Shown here one piece after another: positions 12,300-23,489 of a DNA stretch of 64,000 bases (position 1 is the stretch's first letter; each line of letters opens with the position of its first letter). The notes below the pieces were generated by a model. The model was not told where the DNA came from and did no database searches. It worked only from the letters and a program-made list of their open reading frames with translations. The DNA lies in the NCBI GenBank assembly GCA_036874045.1, contig JAZBRI010000011.1, positions 9,167,501-9,231,500 of the forward strand. Reading direction: 5' to 3'. The DNA comes from Cymodocea nodosa (Eukaryota > Streptophyta > Magnoliopsida > Alismatales > Cymodoceaceae). A program made the translations under genes and the position numbers.

Positions 12300-12947
12300 T
12301 AAAATTTTGAATGAGAAAGTTATTTTGTAGGAAATTTTTCAAAGGATCTAAGATTGATGATTCAAGAAAATTCGAGAAGAAAACGTAGACTAGAATGTGT
12401 GTATTTCGAAATTTGAATTTGAAAATAAAATAGAAAACATGAAGAGTGGAGACTAATCACGGATGAATGTAGAAAATATGCATGGAATGGAAATTGACTA
12501 TAAAAGGCATAGAATTCTTGTTGATCAAATTATCTCTGCAAACTTAAAGAAATATACTTTCAAGGATCAACACCTCTCAAGAGGAAGGCTCTCAAAAGGA
12601 AGAAAGTTAAGCAACTTCAGTAAATAAGAGAAAGTTATATATTTGTCACTAAAGATTTGTAGAAGAAAAAGAAAAGGGAAATCTCAAACAGGGAGATATT
12701 TTTAATTCCACAAATTAATTTTCTCTATTTATAATTATGAAATTGATTAGATGAAACATTGTATCAATATATCATTGCATCTATAATTTCTAAGGAGAAT
12801 TGAATTATACATTGTAATTAAAACCTTGAATAAAAAGATTTAAATAAAATAGTGTCTCAACTTGTTTTAATTTTGAAGTTTCAATTATAGTTGAAAATGT
12901 TGAAAAACACAATTCACCCTCTTCTTATGTAGCCTTTTGATCCTACA
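12300..12947 (+). repeat. T-family LTR 3' part (plus)
   Basis: Collinear with about 56245-57261 of the T solo LTR, including the TATA-like TATAAAAG at 12499-12506, the GGAAATCTCAAACAGGGAG block and the CCTACA terminus at 12947. It lacks the GC-rich insert that the solo copy carries at about 56940-57222, so this copy shows the ancestral arrangement. Confidence 0.8.
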
Positions 12948-13180
12948 ATACTTATAACTCAACGCGTCTAACTTAACAAGTTCAGCATATGCCATACACA
13001 TGACATGCTTCGTTAGGTAAGGAGATAACTCAACGAACTAACTCTGTGGTGTTAATGATAACTCAATGAACTAACTCTATTGTGTTACAGATAACTCAAT
13101 GAGCTAGTATATATAAATGTTAAACAATAATGTATTTATCATGTGCAAGAATAATAACTTTATAAATTTATATCGCTAAC
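12948..13180 (-). repeat. T-family LTR, left part, split by element C
   Basis: Reverse-strand T LTR with ACGCGTC, AACTCAACGAACTAA and GTGTTA motifs. It stops at CTAAC (13176-13180), the left copy of the 5-bp duplication made by element C. It continues at 42056 after C; a comparable uninterrupted sequence is at about 8400-8690. Confidence 0.8.
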
Positions 13181-13940
13181 TGTTTGGGGTTTGTTAACTT
13201 CTATTTTTACTTATTTAATTTGTCTTTATGCTTATATCAATAATTACTTTTAGAAGTAAACTAACAACCTTTCACACAAATTAGATATTAATTCCAATTT
13301 GTATTTTAACTACAAGTGCACAGTATATATTATATTTGTGTCCAAGTACAGGTCGATCCCATAGAGATTGAGTAAGAATTGTGTACTGTTTCGATTTTTA
13401 TATTAGAGTTTATGTGTTTAGTTAAGCACTTCGTTGAGTTATAGCTAACACAACGGACCTAGTTCGTGGAGTTATGGCTAACTCAACGGACTAATCTCGT
13501 GGACTTAAGTTAACTCAACAAGCTTATCATTCTAGTTAAATACTGCTATTTACAAAGGAATTCAGCCAACCATTGGGCGGTTCCATAGATTGTAAATAAC
13601 ATCAATTAAGCTCTTCAATGTTAGTTAATATTAGATTTATCATTAAGCAACACTAACATTCAAATATTTCAAACAGTAACCAATAAAATCTTTAAGTATC
13701 TAGAACGAATCAATTTCAGTAAACTGTAAAACTATTTTCTATTTTCTAAATCATATAAACATAAAACACTCATAATATTGACAATGGTAACATTAATCAT
13801 GATACCAAACAAACAATACAACACTTAAATACTAAATGTAAACATAGATAATTTTTATTTTTCGTATTTTTGTTTTGATATGTTCATGAAGATGAATAAA
13901 AGGTGAAATGTGAAAACCTCTATCAATAGTAAATACTTTT
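13181..13940 (-). repeat. Element C 3' LTR, left part
   Basis: Begins TGTTTGGGGTTTGTTAACTT, so the LTR includes the AAGTTAACAAACCCC segment. It contains inverted motifs such as AACTCAACGGACTAA next to TCGTGGACTTAAG, and ends at the CTTTT target of Copia-2 (13936-13940). Confidence 0.85.
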
Positions 13941-14053
13941 TGTTAGTACCCGAGTATTTTGATAATGCAAAACCCATGTGAGGAAACATATTGTATTTCA
14001 CAGTTAAGTCTTACTGCATTAGATCAGAAGGCTGTTAGAACTATTTCCAGGCA
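13941..14053 (+). repeat. Copia-2 5' LTR remnant
   Basis: Nearly identical to the first 113 bp of the 3' LTR at 17500: TGTTAGTACCC, the ATTTTGATAATGCAAAACC block and the TTCCAGGCA end point. The match then stops and protease-proximal sequence begins, marking the deletion breakpoint. Confidence 0.9.
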
Positions 14054-14082
14054 AGTGACAAGGAGTTTCAAGCATGTTCAAC

Positions 14083-14640
14083 TAAATGGATTGTGGATAG
14101 TGGATGCTCAAAGCACATGACAAGTAAGAAAAGCTTTCTTGACTTAGTTAAAAACTTAAGTTCAGGATCTGTTAAGTTTGGAAATAATGAAAAATGTAAA
14201 ATAACTGCAATAGGGAATATTACATCTGAAAATGGTATAATTGAGAATGTCTTGCATGTAAATGGATTAAAACAAAATTTGTTAAGTGTAGGACAATTAT
14301 GTGATAAAGGCTATACTGTTTCTTTTAATGCTAAAAACTGCTACATTATTGATCCTACCACAAATGAAACAAAATTTACTAGTATTAGAAATTGCTCAAT
14401 ATATACATTAAACTTTCCTTGTGAAAATTCTGCAAGCAATTCCTGTTTGGTAGCAACTAGTGAAGACGATTGAGTGTGGCATAGAAGACTTGGTCACATC
14501 AGCATGAAAAATATCAGAAAGCTATCCACGGGTGATCTTGTTAGGGGTCTGCCTAAACTCACGTTTAAGAAGGATAGAGTGTACAGTGAGTGTAGGCTAG
14601 GGAAGTAGAAGAGAACTGCTCATCACAGCAAAAGTGTTGT
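14083..14640 (+). pseudogene. Copia-2 pol: protease and pre-integrase zinc domain
   Basis: Begins around the protease active site VDSGCSKHMT, then KQNLLSVGQLCDKGY. After a TGA at 14471-14473 comes the zinc module HRRLGHISM. The C-x-x-C half reads YSEC, so its first cysteine is lost. Another stop (TAG) follows RLGK. It would cleave the polyprotein, but no gag remains upstream. Confidence 0.9.
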
Positions 14641-15590
14641 TTCCACCAAAAGGCCATTAGAACTGCTACATCTAGATTTGTTTAGTCCTTCTCAAGTATC
14701 AAGTCTAGGGGGTCGAAAATATACCTTTGTTATTGTTGATGACTTCTCCAGATTAACTTGGGTAATATTTTTGACACATAAAAATGAAACTTGCAATGAG
14801 TTCAGGAATTTTTGCATAAGAGTTTAGAATCAAAAGGAACTAATAGTGAAGAAAATTAGAAGTGATCATGGAGGTGAATTTGAAAACTATGATTTTGAAA
14901 ACCTCTACAATTCATTTGGAATTTTGCATAAATTCTTTTGTCCTAGAACACCTGCTCAAAATGGAGTTGTGGAAAGAAAAAATAGGACATTACAAGAAAT
15001 GGCTAGAACTATGTTAAGTGCCACAAATCTACCTAAATTTCTCTGGGCAGAAGCTGTAGGAACAGCTTGTCACATTTCCAACAGAACTCACATTAGATCC
15101 ATATTGAATAAGACACCCTTTGAAATTTGGTTCAATAAAACCCTAAATGTGGGCTATTTTAAGACATTTGGATGCAAATGTTATTCTTAAATACAGGAAA
15201 TGCTAAAGACAAGTTTGATGCTAAGTCTGAACCTGCCATACTTGTTGGTTACTCCTCAAGAAGCAAAGCTTACAGAGTATATTTTGCTGAAGATAGAAGA
15301 GTGGAGGAAAGTATAAATGTTCAGTTTGATGAAGATCTATTCTACAATTTCAAAAAGTTGAAGATTAATGATGATAGTGAAAATGAAGACTTTGAAGATG
15401 ATAAAAGCAAGCAAAATACCAATTCACAAATGTTAGACCAGAATCTCAACCTTAGAAATCAAAATCATAACAGTTGGAAGTTTAGATCTGATCATCCCGA
15501 GGAACAAATTATTAGAAATATATCCAAAGGGATACAAACCAGAAGCAAAGCACAAGATATCTGTAATTTTTGTGCATTTGTGTTAGAAAT
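14641..15590 (+). pseudogene. Copia-2 pol: integrase
   Basis: Catalytic D,D,E appear in LLHLDLFSP, SDHGGEF and NGVVERKNR, followed by MARTML, AEAVGTACH, NKTPFEIW and FKTFGCKCY. A stop (TAG) lies near 14825, just before NQKEL. The frame shifts at about 15172-15190, inside the GCKCYxLNT motif, and continues as KDKFDAKSEPAILVGYSSRS. The region after it is the acidic linker to RT. Confidence 0.9.
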
Positions 15591-16400
15591 AGAGCCAAAA
15601 TCAGTAGATGAAGCCTGTAAGGATACCTACTGGACAATGGCCATGCAAGAAGAATTAAATCAGTTCCAGAAAAACAATGTGTGGGAAACTAATAGAAAAA
15701 CCTGTAGGAAAATCCATCATTGGAACTAAATGGATTTTCAAAAACAAATTAGATGAAGATGGTAACATTCTCAGAAATAAAGCTCGATTAGTTACACAAA
15801 GCTACAATCAGTAGGAAGGTATTGACTATGAAGAAACTTTTGCTCTTGTAGCTAGGATTGAAGCTATCAGAATGTTGCTTGCCTTTGCAAGTAGTATGAA
15901 GATAAAATTGTTTCAAATGGATGTGAAAAGTGACTTCTTAAATGGAGAAATTCAAGAAGAAGTGTTTGTTAAACAACCTCCTAGATTTGAAGATGAACTC
16001 AAGCCGGATCATGTCTACAAACTAAGAAAGGCTCTATATGGTTTGAAATAGGCACCTAGAGCTTGGTATGAGAAATTGAAAAGATTTTTAATTGAAAACA
16101 ATTTTTCTATAGGCAAAGTGGACAACACTTTGTTTATCAAAACTTTTGATGTGCACATGTTGATTATACAGATATATGTTGATGATATAGTTTTTGGAGC
16201 CACTTCAGAAGATCTCTGTCATGAATTTCAGAATTTGATGAAAAATAAATTCGAAATGAGCATAATGGGAGAATTTAAGTTTTTCTTGGGATTACAAATT
16301 CATCAAATGCATAATGGTATCTTTGTCAACCAAGAAAAATACTGCAAAGAGAAATTTGGTTATGAAAACATCAAATCCGCAAATACTCCAATAAGCTCAA
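15591..16400 (+). pseudogene. Copia-2 pol: reverse transcriptase
   Basis: After a frame change near 15690 the sequence gives [46 protein letters not shown] and KALYGLK. The catalytic QIYVDDIVFGA is at about 16177-16200, then KFEMSIMGEFKFFLGL. In-frame TAG codons replace a residue after SYNQ and one after YGLK. Domain identity is certain. Confidence 0.9.
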
Positions 16401-17115
16401 GCATTAAAATAGAAATGGATGATTCAAGTGTTGCAGTGGATCAAAGGCAATATAGAGGTATGATTGGATCCCTGTTATACCTTTCAACTAGCAGGCCAGA
16501 TATTATGTTTAGTGTATGCTTGTGTGCTAGATTTCAAGCATCACCAAAGGAATCACATTTGAAATCAGTCAAAAGAATCTTTAGATATCTACAAGGAACA
16601 AAAGATTTTGGATTATTCTACTCAGCTGATAGTAGTTTAATTTTAACAAGCTATAGTGATGCAGATTATGTAGAGAGTAGATCTGATAGAAAAAGCACCA
16701 GTGGTACTTGTCAATTACTTGGATGTTCTTTAATCTCATGGTTTAGTAGGAAACAAAATGTATAGCTTTATCTACTACTGAAGTCGAGTATATTGTAGCT
16801 GGATTGTGCTGTGCATAAATCCTTTGGATGCAGCAAACTCTAGCAGATTATAGACTGAAAATTCAGAATTCAATCATATTTTGGGATAACAGCAATGCAA
16901 TCAGTCTATCTAAAAATACAGTACTTCATTCTAGAGCCAAGCATATCGAGATTAGACATCATTTTCTGAGAGATCATGTGGAGAAAGGGAACATTTCACT
17001 TAAGTTTGTGCCAACAGAAAATCAACTTGCAGATATTTTCACCAAACCTTTAAATGAATCAACTTTTAATCATATTAGACGAAATCTAGGAATATGTTCT
17101 TTACAAGATCTTTAA
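16401..17115 (+). pseudogene. Copia-2 pol: RNase H and C-terminus
   Basis: Has GSLLYLSTSRPDIMFSV, SYSDADY, the KSTSGTCQL motif, DNSNAISLS and LADIFTKPL, ending RRNLGICSLQDL with the natural stop at 17113-17115. A frameshift lies near 16760, before the TTEVEY motif, and a TAA interrupts CCAQILWMQQ. Its end parallels that of Copia-1 closely. Confidence 0.9.
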
Positions 17116-17485
17116 ATATTTTATTCATCAAGCTCAGAATATGGGAGCTTGTTTTTCTGCTAACCTACTCGTGCAGGTTATATCAGTTTTACAGAAAATC
17201 AGTTTTATAGTCCTCACCTTTTTATATAATGACAAAAAGGGGGAGAAGGATTTGGAAATTTGTCAAGTATATGGTCACTCACAGTATTTCCAGCGAGAAT
17301 TAAAAGAGAAAAACTTAGCACACAGATAGGGGGAGAAGTCTGCTCAAAGTTAGGGGGAGAAATCCCTCATTGTCAGTATAGTTGTGTTAATTTCCTGTTT
17401 TATGTTTCTCTATGTGACTAAATGTATATAAATACACTAGGGAGTGAAATACATGTAAATAATTGTAAAGGTTTTTGTCATTATC
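17116..17485 (+). other. Copia-2 3' non-coding region with G-rich tracts
   Basis: About 370 bp between the pol stop and the PPT with no gene. It holds serial purine tracts with AGGGGGAGAAG-type cores (near 17240, 17327 and 17350), each resembling the true PPT. The same serial arrangement recurs at 42650-43265. Confidence 0.7.
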
Positions 17486-17499
17486 AAAAAGGGGGAGAT
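17486..17499 (+). other. Copia-2 polypurine tract
   Basis: AAAAAGGGGGAGAT lies directly before the TG of the 3' LTR at 17500. This is the expected place for the plus-strand DNA primer. Confidence 0.9.
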
Positions 17500-19285
17500 T
17501 GTTAGTACCCAAGTATTTTGATAATGCAAAACCTATGTGAGGAAACATATTGTATTTCACAGTTAAGTCTTATTGCATTAGATCAGAAGGTTGTTAGAAC
17601 TATTTCCAGGCAGATGAAAAGATCAAGAAGGTTCCAGATGAACAGATCAAGAAGATTCAGCAAAATCGGACAGTTACAGGTCTAAGTATCCGAAGAGCAA
17701 GTTTAAAGCAGCAGCAATGCTATCGGACAGTTAAAAGAATAACTATCCGATTTTACAAAGCCTTCGGAGAGTTATTTAATCAGATAGTTAAAGGGATTGA
17801 ATGATCGGATAGTTAAGGAGATAACTATCCGGAAGCTTAAAGGACTTTTCGGAGAGTTACAGGTATAACTATCCAAAAGTTAAGTCATTCAATAAACCAC
17901 GTGTAGAAATACAGAATGGAAGCTTAAAAGACTTGTCGGAGAGTTAGATAACTATCCGAGTTTTCTTTTCGGAGAGTTAGATAACTATTCGAGTTTTTCG
18001 GTAAGTTACAAGCATAACTTTCTAGAACTTAAGTTATTTTATTATGCACGTGCAAAATGGAGGAAGCCGGCAATTGAAAGTTTAAATGGGAAAATCAGAG
18101 AGTTAGGATAACTATTCGAAATTTAAAAGGGAGTTTCGGTAAGTTACAGTTTAACTATCCGAAACTTAAGTCAGTGAATTTCCCACGTGTAGAAAATCTA
18201 GACAGATGCTCAAATAGGTTTTCGGAGAGTTAGAAAGATAACTATCCAAAATTTAAAAGAGAGTTTCGGTAAGTTACAGTTTAACTATCCGAAACTTAAG
18301 TCATCAAATTTCCCACGTGCAGAATTCCAAACAATGGCTCAAATAAGTTTTCGGAGAGTTAGAAAAATAACTATCCGAAATCCTAAAGAATTTCGGTGAG
18401 TTACAAGATAACATTCTGAAATTTAAGTCAGTCTTTTATGCACGTGCTAAATTAAATCGAAAAGTTGACAGAGTCAAGTATATAACTGTTCGGTGAGTTA
18501 CAGTTATAAGTATCCGATTGGATGACAGCTCACATTTAAATATTCTAGAATCCTACCTGGCAATAAAGGATAAGTGATCTTTCGGTGAGTTATAGTTACT
18601 CTTTGGAGAGTTGCATAGCTAACTATCCGAAAGAACAGGAAAATCGATAAGTTGACTTGAAACGTTTTTCTGAACAGTCACTTGCTGTATTGGGACTTAA
18701 TCCTAATTAAGTACAGTAGAATACATCCTTTGGAGGAAAATATGATCGTTGTACATATCAAGTATATATTCAAAATACAGACAACAGATATACGGCAGAG
18801 ATATACAGTGAGCTACACTCGAATTCCATTTATAATCAAGTCTGCAAATAGTGAAGAACATTTAGAAGATCCATTGCAGAAAAAGCTCTTGCGCCAAAAC
18901 TCTCATTGAAGGTTTAAAGCTGTTGGTTCGTGGCTTCAACTTGAAAGCTGCATACAGTGTTGGTTTGAGTTTCAACCTGAAAACTCAAGAGGTTGGTTTA
19001 CTGAAGTTTTTACCTGAAAACTTCTCTGTAGTTGGTTCTTGCTTTGACCTGAAAGCAAGTGTGTAAGTGTTGAAACACTTAGTGAAGCCCAAGTGAACCT
19101 TGACGGTGGACTAGCCAAATTGGTGAACCACCTAAAAATTTGCTGTATGTTTCTCATCTCTATTTATTTGCTTTATATTAGTTTCATCTCATTTTTTGTT
19201 GAATCATTTGATTCAACATTTAAAGAATTATAAAAATACACACTTTCACCATTCACCCCCTCTAGTGAGCCTATCGATCCTAACA
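17500..19285 (+). repeat. Copia-2 3' LTR
   Basis: Complete 1786-bp LTR, TGTTAGTACCC ... CGATCCTAACA, followed by duplication CTTTT. The first half has a head-to-tail array (about 17640-18460) of a roughly 127-150 bp unit. Each unit has a TTTCGGAGAGTTA / TAACTATCCGAAA inverted pair, an AACTTAAGTCA block and a CACGTG. The 3' third has TTGAAAGC/CCTGAAAAC repeats (18925-19070) and the CACCCCCTCTAG terminal block. Confidence 0.92.
17640..18460 (+). repeat. Imperfect tandem array with five G-box motifs in the LTR
   Basis: CACGTG occurs at 17898, 18047, 18184, 18314 and 18441. The spacings of 149, 137, 130 and 127 bp shrink steadily. Each box follows a hairpin-capable pair and CTTAAGT. G-boxes are known bZIP/bHLH sites in plants, so the array could act as an enhancer for the LTR promoter. 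That role is inference. Confidence 0.8.
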
Positions 19286-19290
19286 CTTTT

Positions 19291-20308
19291 GTCACTACAT
19301 GCGACGCAATTACACCATTGAAAACTTAATCACTTACAATCTTGCCTCCTCTCCCTATAGAATTGCGAGTCCAAAATTGTAAGATAATCTCCTCTTAAGC
19401 ATACTGGCATCAACCTGAAACCAAGGCTAAAAGCTTTACGATCTCTTGAGATATGAGTCGGTGCTTGGTGAAAATGACTTCCCTTCCCGCGACGCGATCA
19501 CTCCTCACAGTGGTTGTCAAGCACCGTGTTTAGCTTGGAATCGACCCAACATCGGGAAAGTATCCTCATAGACCTCCGATGGTTGGTGATTATGGTGGTG
19601 GTGTGGAGTTTCAGTGAACTTCTGATGCTACTTGTAGTTAGCGCGGTCCTCCACCTCTGCACACACTACCCACCACACTTTCTTCATCTTTCTCCTCTTC
19701 TTTTATATTTCTTTCAGTAGTAACTACTTCTACTTAGATGATCAGTTGGATTTCCTTCATTCATATCAACGATGGTGATTTCTTCTTCCTTCCACGAGTG
19801 AATTCCTACGTGATACGTGCAATTGTGAACATAATGTGTTACCTTAGTGTGTATTCATGTAACTCAACGCATACAATTATGCTAACTTAACGAGTTAAAC
19901 ATGTGCATCTCACGTGATATACTAAAGCATTTAAATTCAACACGTGCATAATTCTAACTTAACGAGTTCAGATATTCAACTTATGGTTTTTACTCACTAA
20001 CTCAACGAGTTGTTACTATGTACCTGAATATTCTTTTAGCATTTAAAACATAACTATCCAGTACTTTAAATATAACTCTCCAAAATAACAAAAAATTCGG
20101 ATACTTAGGAATTAAAAACCTACGACTTACCGAAAGTTCAGAAATGTACTTAATTAACGTTAATTCCCTGAAATTATGCAGATTCTTTCATTAACACATA
20201 TAATAGTGCAATTATAACATAATGGCTTAATTCTCATATGATAAGCTAAATATTATGCAATTAACCATCATTTAACCCTTAATATTTTACACTTTTTCAT
20301 TCTAAATA
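19291..20308 (-). repeat. Element C 3' LTR, right part
   Basis: Resumes at GTCACTACATGCGACG, exactly where other copies continue after the interrupted TACTTTTGTCAC. It ends TTCATTCTAAATA at 20308. The terminal ACA has become ATA. Confidence 0.88.
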
Positions 20309-22142
20309 CTTCCCCCATACTTAAATTTCGCTAGTCCCTTAGCAAACTAAGATCTAACTAGTTGGTCTTTCTAAAGTGCTAGAATTAAATTCTTCATTTC
20401 GTTCTTCTTTAGAAGACATAAATTAGATTACTATATAGATATTCTATATTTTTCAGTAATCTATTTTAACTTTGTTTTCTCCTCTTCAACTTGCAAATAT
20501 ATTTAAAATATATGTAAATTACATACAAAATATATCAGCATCACATAGGTGTTAATTATATTATCATTTTTTTTTCTTTTTAGCATCTATTATCCTAAAT
20601 TTTCCAATATGATTTCCAAAATAAATTTCAACTACATATGAATCAAAACACAATCTAATTCAATATGATTAAGACAAGTAGAATAAAGAATTGTATCTCA
20701 GATAAACAGCTTCAAAAGTCTATTCTAAATTCATACTTCAACAATCTTAGATAACAGAAAATATATTCGATTTAAAAGATATTTGTATTTCACAAAACAC
20801 TTTTATCTTTTCAGAATAGTATATGCATACTTGTACTTTAAAAGTTAATTTGAAAAACTTGAATCATACAAGAGCTTTCTAATGTACCCATGTATTGAGC
20901 TTTCAGTCAACAATCCCATATCTGATCAGGATCTTAGGTTGCCAAATTTAAAGAGTCCTTTTTCAGGTCAATAATCCTTACATACCTATCTACTCAAGTA
21001 CAAAAGACTCGTGATCAAATAAGTCAATAAACTCTCAAAGTTTTTTTTCTCTCTTTTTTTTCCTCTTTTTTCTTTTCAACACAATATATATACGTATTTC
21101 ATTAATACAAATGCAATAAAACACAAATCTCGTATAGTCCTGCTTCTATTATTTACTGAAAATATGAATCCATCTCAATAAGCTCATACCTTTTCTATAG
21201 TTTAAAAAGATCTATACATAAATCATTCTACAAGTTTAATCAATCAAAATTAAATGTATCCTTGATCATATGTATGTCATTTAATCCAAAAATCAACATT
21301 TTAACTCTTCCAGGATTTCAGATAATTTACTGAGTTTTAGTTAAGCATTTTGTTTTCTTTTTAAAATCGTGAAACTGTTAAACTCATCAAATTTGGCAAA
21401 AACATAAGATACTATATCTAGATTTGTATGAATAGTAAAATTTTGTAGCATCTTATATAAGAGTCTAAATATAACATTCAAGCAGTTACAGTTCTTAAAA
21501 ATTTTACAATTTCAATTATCAGATAGTTACAGTAAATTCATAAAAAAAATTTTCAATTTCCATAGAACTTTGCAATACCATTCTAATTCCTTTAATTAAT
21601 AAAATTACATAGTTGTTACTTTAATTACCTCCCCCCCATACCTACATTTTGCATTGTCCTCAATGTAAAAGATTTTACAATAAATACAGTAATTGTAGCA
21701 GGCATGAATATTGTTTCATTGACTTAGCACCTAACTCAACGAACTTAATTCATTGAGTTAATAAATAACTCCACGAATTGAGTTTAAATGTAAATTCAGG
21801 ATAAGTAATCAATTACATACCTTGTTCTTTTGTATCTCCTTCCATATCTTCTAATTTTTGATTCTGAAAAACTTTTCATTCACAAATAAAAGTAAAATAT
21901 ATAACAAAATAACAACTTAACTTGTTAAATTAGTGTCTTGTGTGGAACCCAGGCTCCTATGCCTTTGGTGGCACACAAGCAAGCCAATTAGTTTCCTAGA
22001 ACAGATACCAACAAATTGGATTGATATTTTGTTTTTTTTTTCTTTTTTATAAAATAAAACTAAAACTAAAATTTTTCTTTTCTTCTTTTTTCCTAAAAAT
22101 AAATGCAAAATACACACAACGTTAAAAGTACAAAATCACACT
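20309..22142 (-). other. Element C 3' non-coding region with two PPT-like tracts
   Basis: About 1.8 kb with no convincing gene, closely matching 27293-29074 of element A. The real PPT abuts the LTR (sense AAGTATGGGGGAAG, 20309 onward). A second, longer tract, sense AGGTATGGGGGGGAGG, is at 21628-21643, after TTGAGGACAATG. A T-rich stretch (22022-22095) is an A-rich tail in sense, shortly after the passenger-gene stop. Confidence 0.75.
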
Positions 22143-23282
22143 TTAAGAATAGGATTGAAAAGTGGTAACAAATGAAATAAACGTGTTAGTCCATGCAAAC
22201 TTTTTAGGCATAATTCTTCTTGCTATTAATTCTATTTTAATGCAATCTGTTTTCCTTTTTAACTTGTAAATTTGCAGTATGTTATCAATACTAAATATAA
22301 GTGTATTTTCATTAATGAAATGAAATGCAGAAAGGGATCCTCTTCTGTTCCACGATAATGTAGCTATTTCTATTTCTACATCTATTTCAACATATTTCTC
22401 TTCCCACTTCCATTCATTTAGGTCTTTCATAATCCATATTTGAAATTTCCTTAATTCATTCCACCATCTTATCAGACATAAAGTAGGATCATCATATTCA
22501 TTATACCACATTCCTAATTGAATTTTACCATATTCTGAATATGATGGTTTAGCTATATCACTCGGTATAAGTAATATTTCTATAAAGTCATCATCATAAC
22601 TATCTATGCTTACTATGTATAAATCAGATCTAAATGCAACTGATATATCTGTGACTAGATATATATATCCATCAAGTATGACATGCATGTTATTAATTAA
22701 TGTTTTCTGTCCTAAATATATCATAGTATTTTCAGTCCAAGATCTATTTAGAAAATTATACACACTTAAGCATAACTCTTCATCCCAATTTCCAGTTGGT
22801 CTCCAGTAATACAATTTTTCAGGAATTGTCGAATTTTTATTAGAAAAGATTAATGCTGACCCACAATTTTCAGTTGGTACCTCAAATCTATTAGGCCTTC
22901 CTATATTCTATTCTTCTCTTGTGATAGGATTTCTAATCAAAATGTCAGGTAACAGAATTGCATACCTTGGTTTGGTTTTGTAAATAATTAATCATTCGTC
23001 CATCCCCATAATATGATCTATTCCTTCTAATGTATTAGGTGGAATTCTAGCAGTTTCTTCTATATTCAGATATTCATAGCTGATTGAACTATGATTAAAT
23101 GACTTCCATAAAAATCCATCTCTAATGTTAGTCATTTTTGCAGCTTGTAGTCCATGAAAATATTTTTCTCTAATACAGTCTTTGATTTCCTTTGATACAC
23201 AACACAATCTACATAGATCTTTAGCTGACAGGTTACTTAGTACTTCCCTCAGTGCATCAAGTGGTAATTTCATCAATTCCAT
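22143..23282 (-). pseudogene. F-box-type protein gene carried inside Athila element C
   Basis: One continuous minus-strand frame of 380 codons with two in-frame stops: TGA at 22992-22994 and a TAG where the sister copy has tryptophan (REEW). The first 45 residues form an F-box (MKLPLDALREVLSNLS, then DLCRLCCVSKEIKDCI), the part that binds Skp1 in SCF ubiquitin ligases. The rest looks like an F-box-associated or propeller-type target domain: IRNPITREE, LYYWRPTGNWDE, HVILDGYIYLVTD. No intron is seen. It lies between a gag fragment and the PPT, in the same sense as the element. A related, N-terminally shorter copy is at 29075-29957. The F-box call is good; the C-terminal family is uncertain. Confidence 0.8.
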
Positions 23283-23489
23283 CTGTTGTGATTCTATATA
23301 ACATAAACAAAAATTTAATAGAGATAAAATTAACTTAGCTACTTACACACCCTCGTGGAGTTAGGTCATAACTCAACGGACTAAGTTCGTTGAGTTAAGT
23401 AATAACTCTACGATATTACTAACTATAATTAAACTTACATTTTTTTCTTTTTATATATTTACTATATTATACATAGCTACTTCAGTTAT
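23283..23489. other. Spacer upstream of the passenger gene
   Basis: AT-rich and non-coding. It contains an AACTCAACGGACTAA / TTCGTTGAGTTA inverted pair like those in the LTRs, at about 23370-23400. No promoter motif can be supported. Confidence 0.5.

Larger units (their letters stand above)
13941..19285 (+). mobile_element. Copia-2: Ty1/copia element, 5' LTR and gag mostly deleted
   Basis: Plus-strand insertion flanked by CTTTT at 13936-13940 and 19286-19290. The 3' LTR is complete (17500-19285). At the 5' end only the first 113 bp of the LTR remain (13941-14053), directly joined to the protease, so most of the LTR, the PBS and gag are missing inside a well-preserved insertion. Protease, integrase, RT and RNase H follow in copia order with frameshifts and stops. 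It sits in the 3' LTR of element C and is younger than C. Confidence 0.92.

Noticed and set aside
17640-18660. Regularly spaced repeats resembling a CRISPR array
   Set aside because: Units are imperfect, vary in length, contain inverted pairs and lie wholly inside a plant copia LTR with defined ends. No cas genes are present.
22606-22809. 67-codon plus-strand frame (also at 29535-29738)
   Set aside because: It is antisense to the F-box-type passenger and is similar in both copies only because the passenger is.
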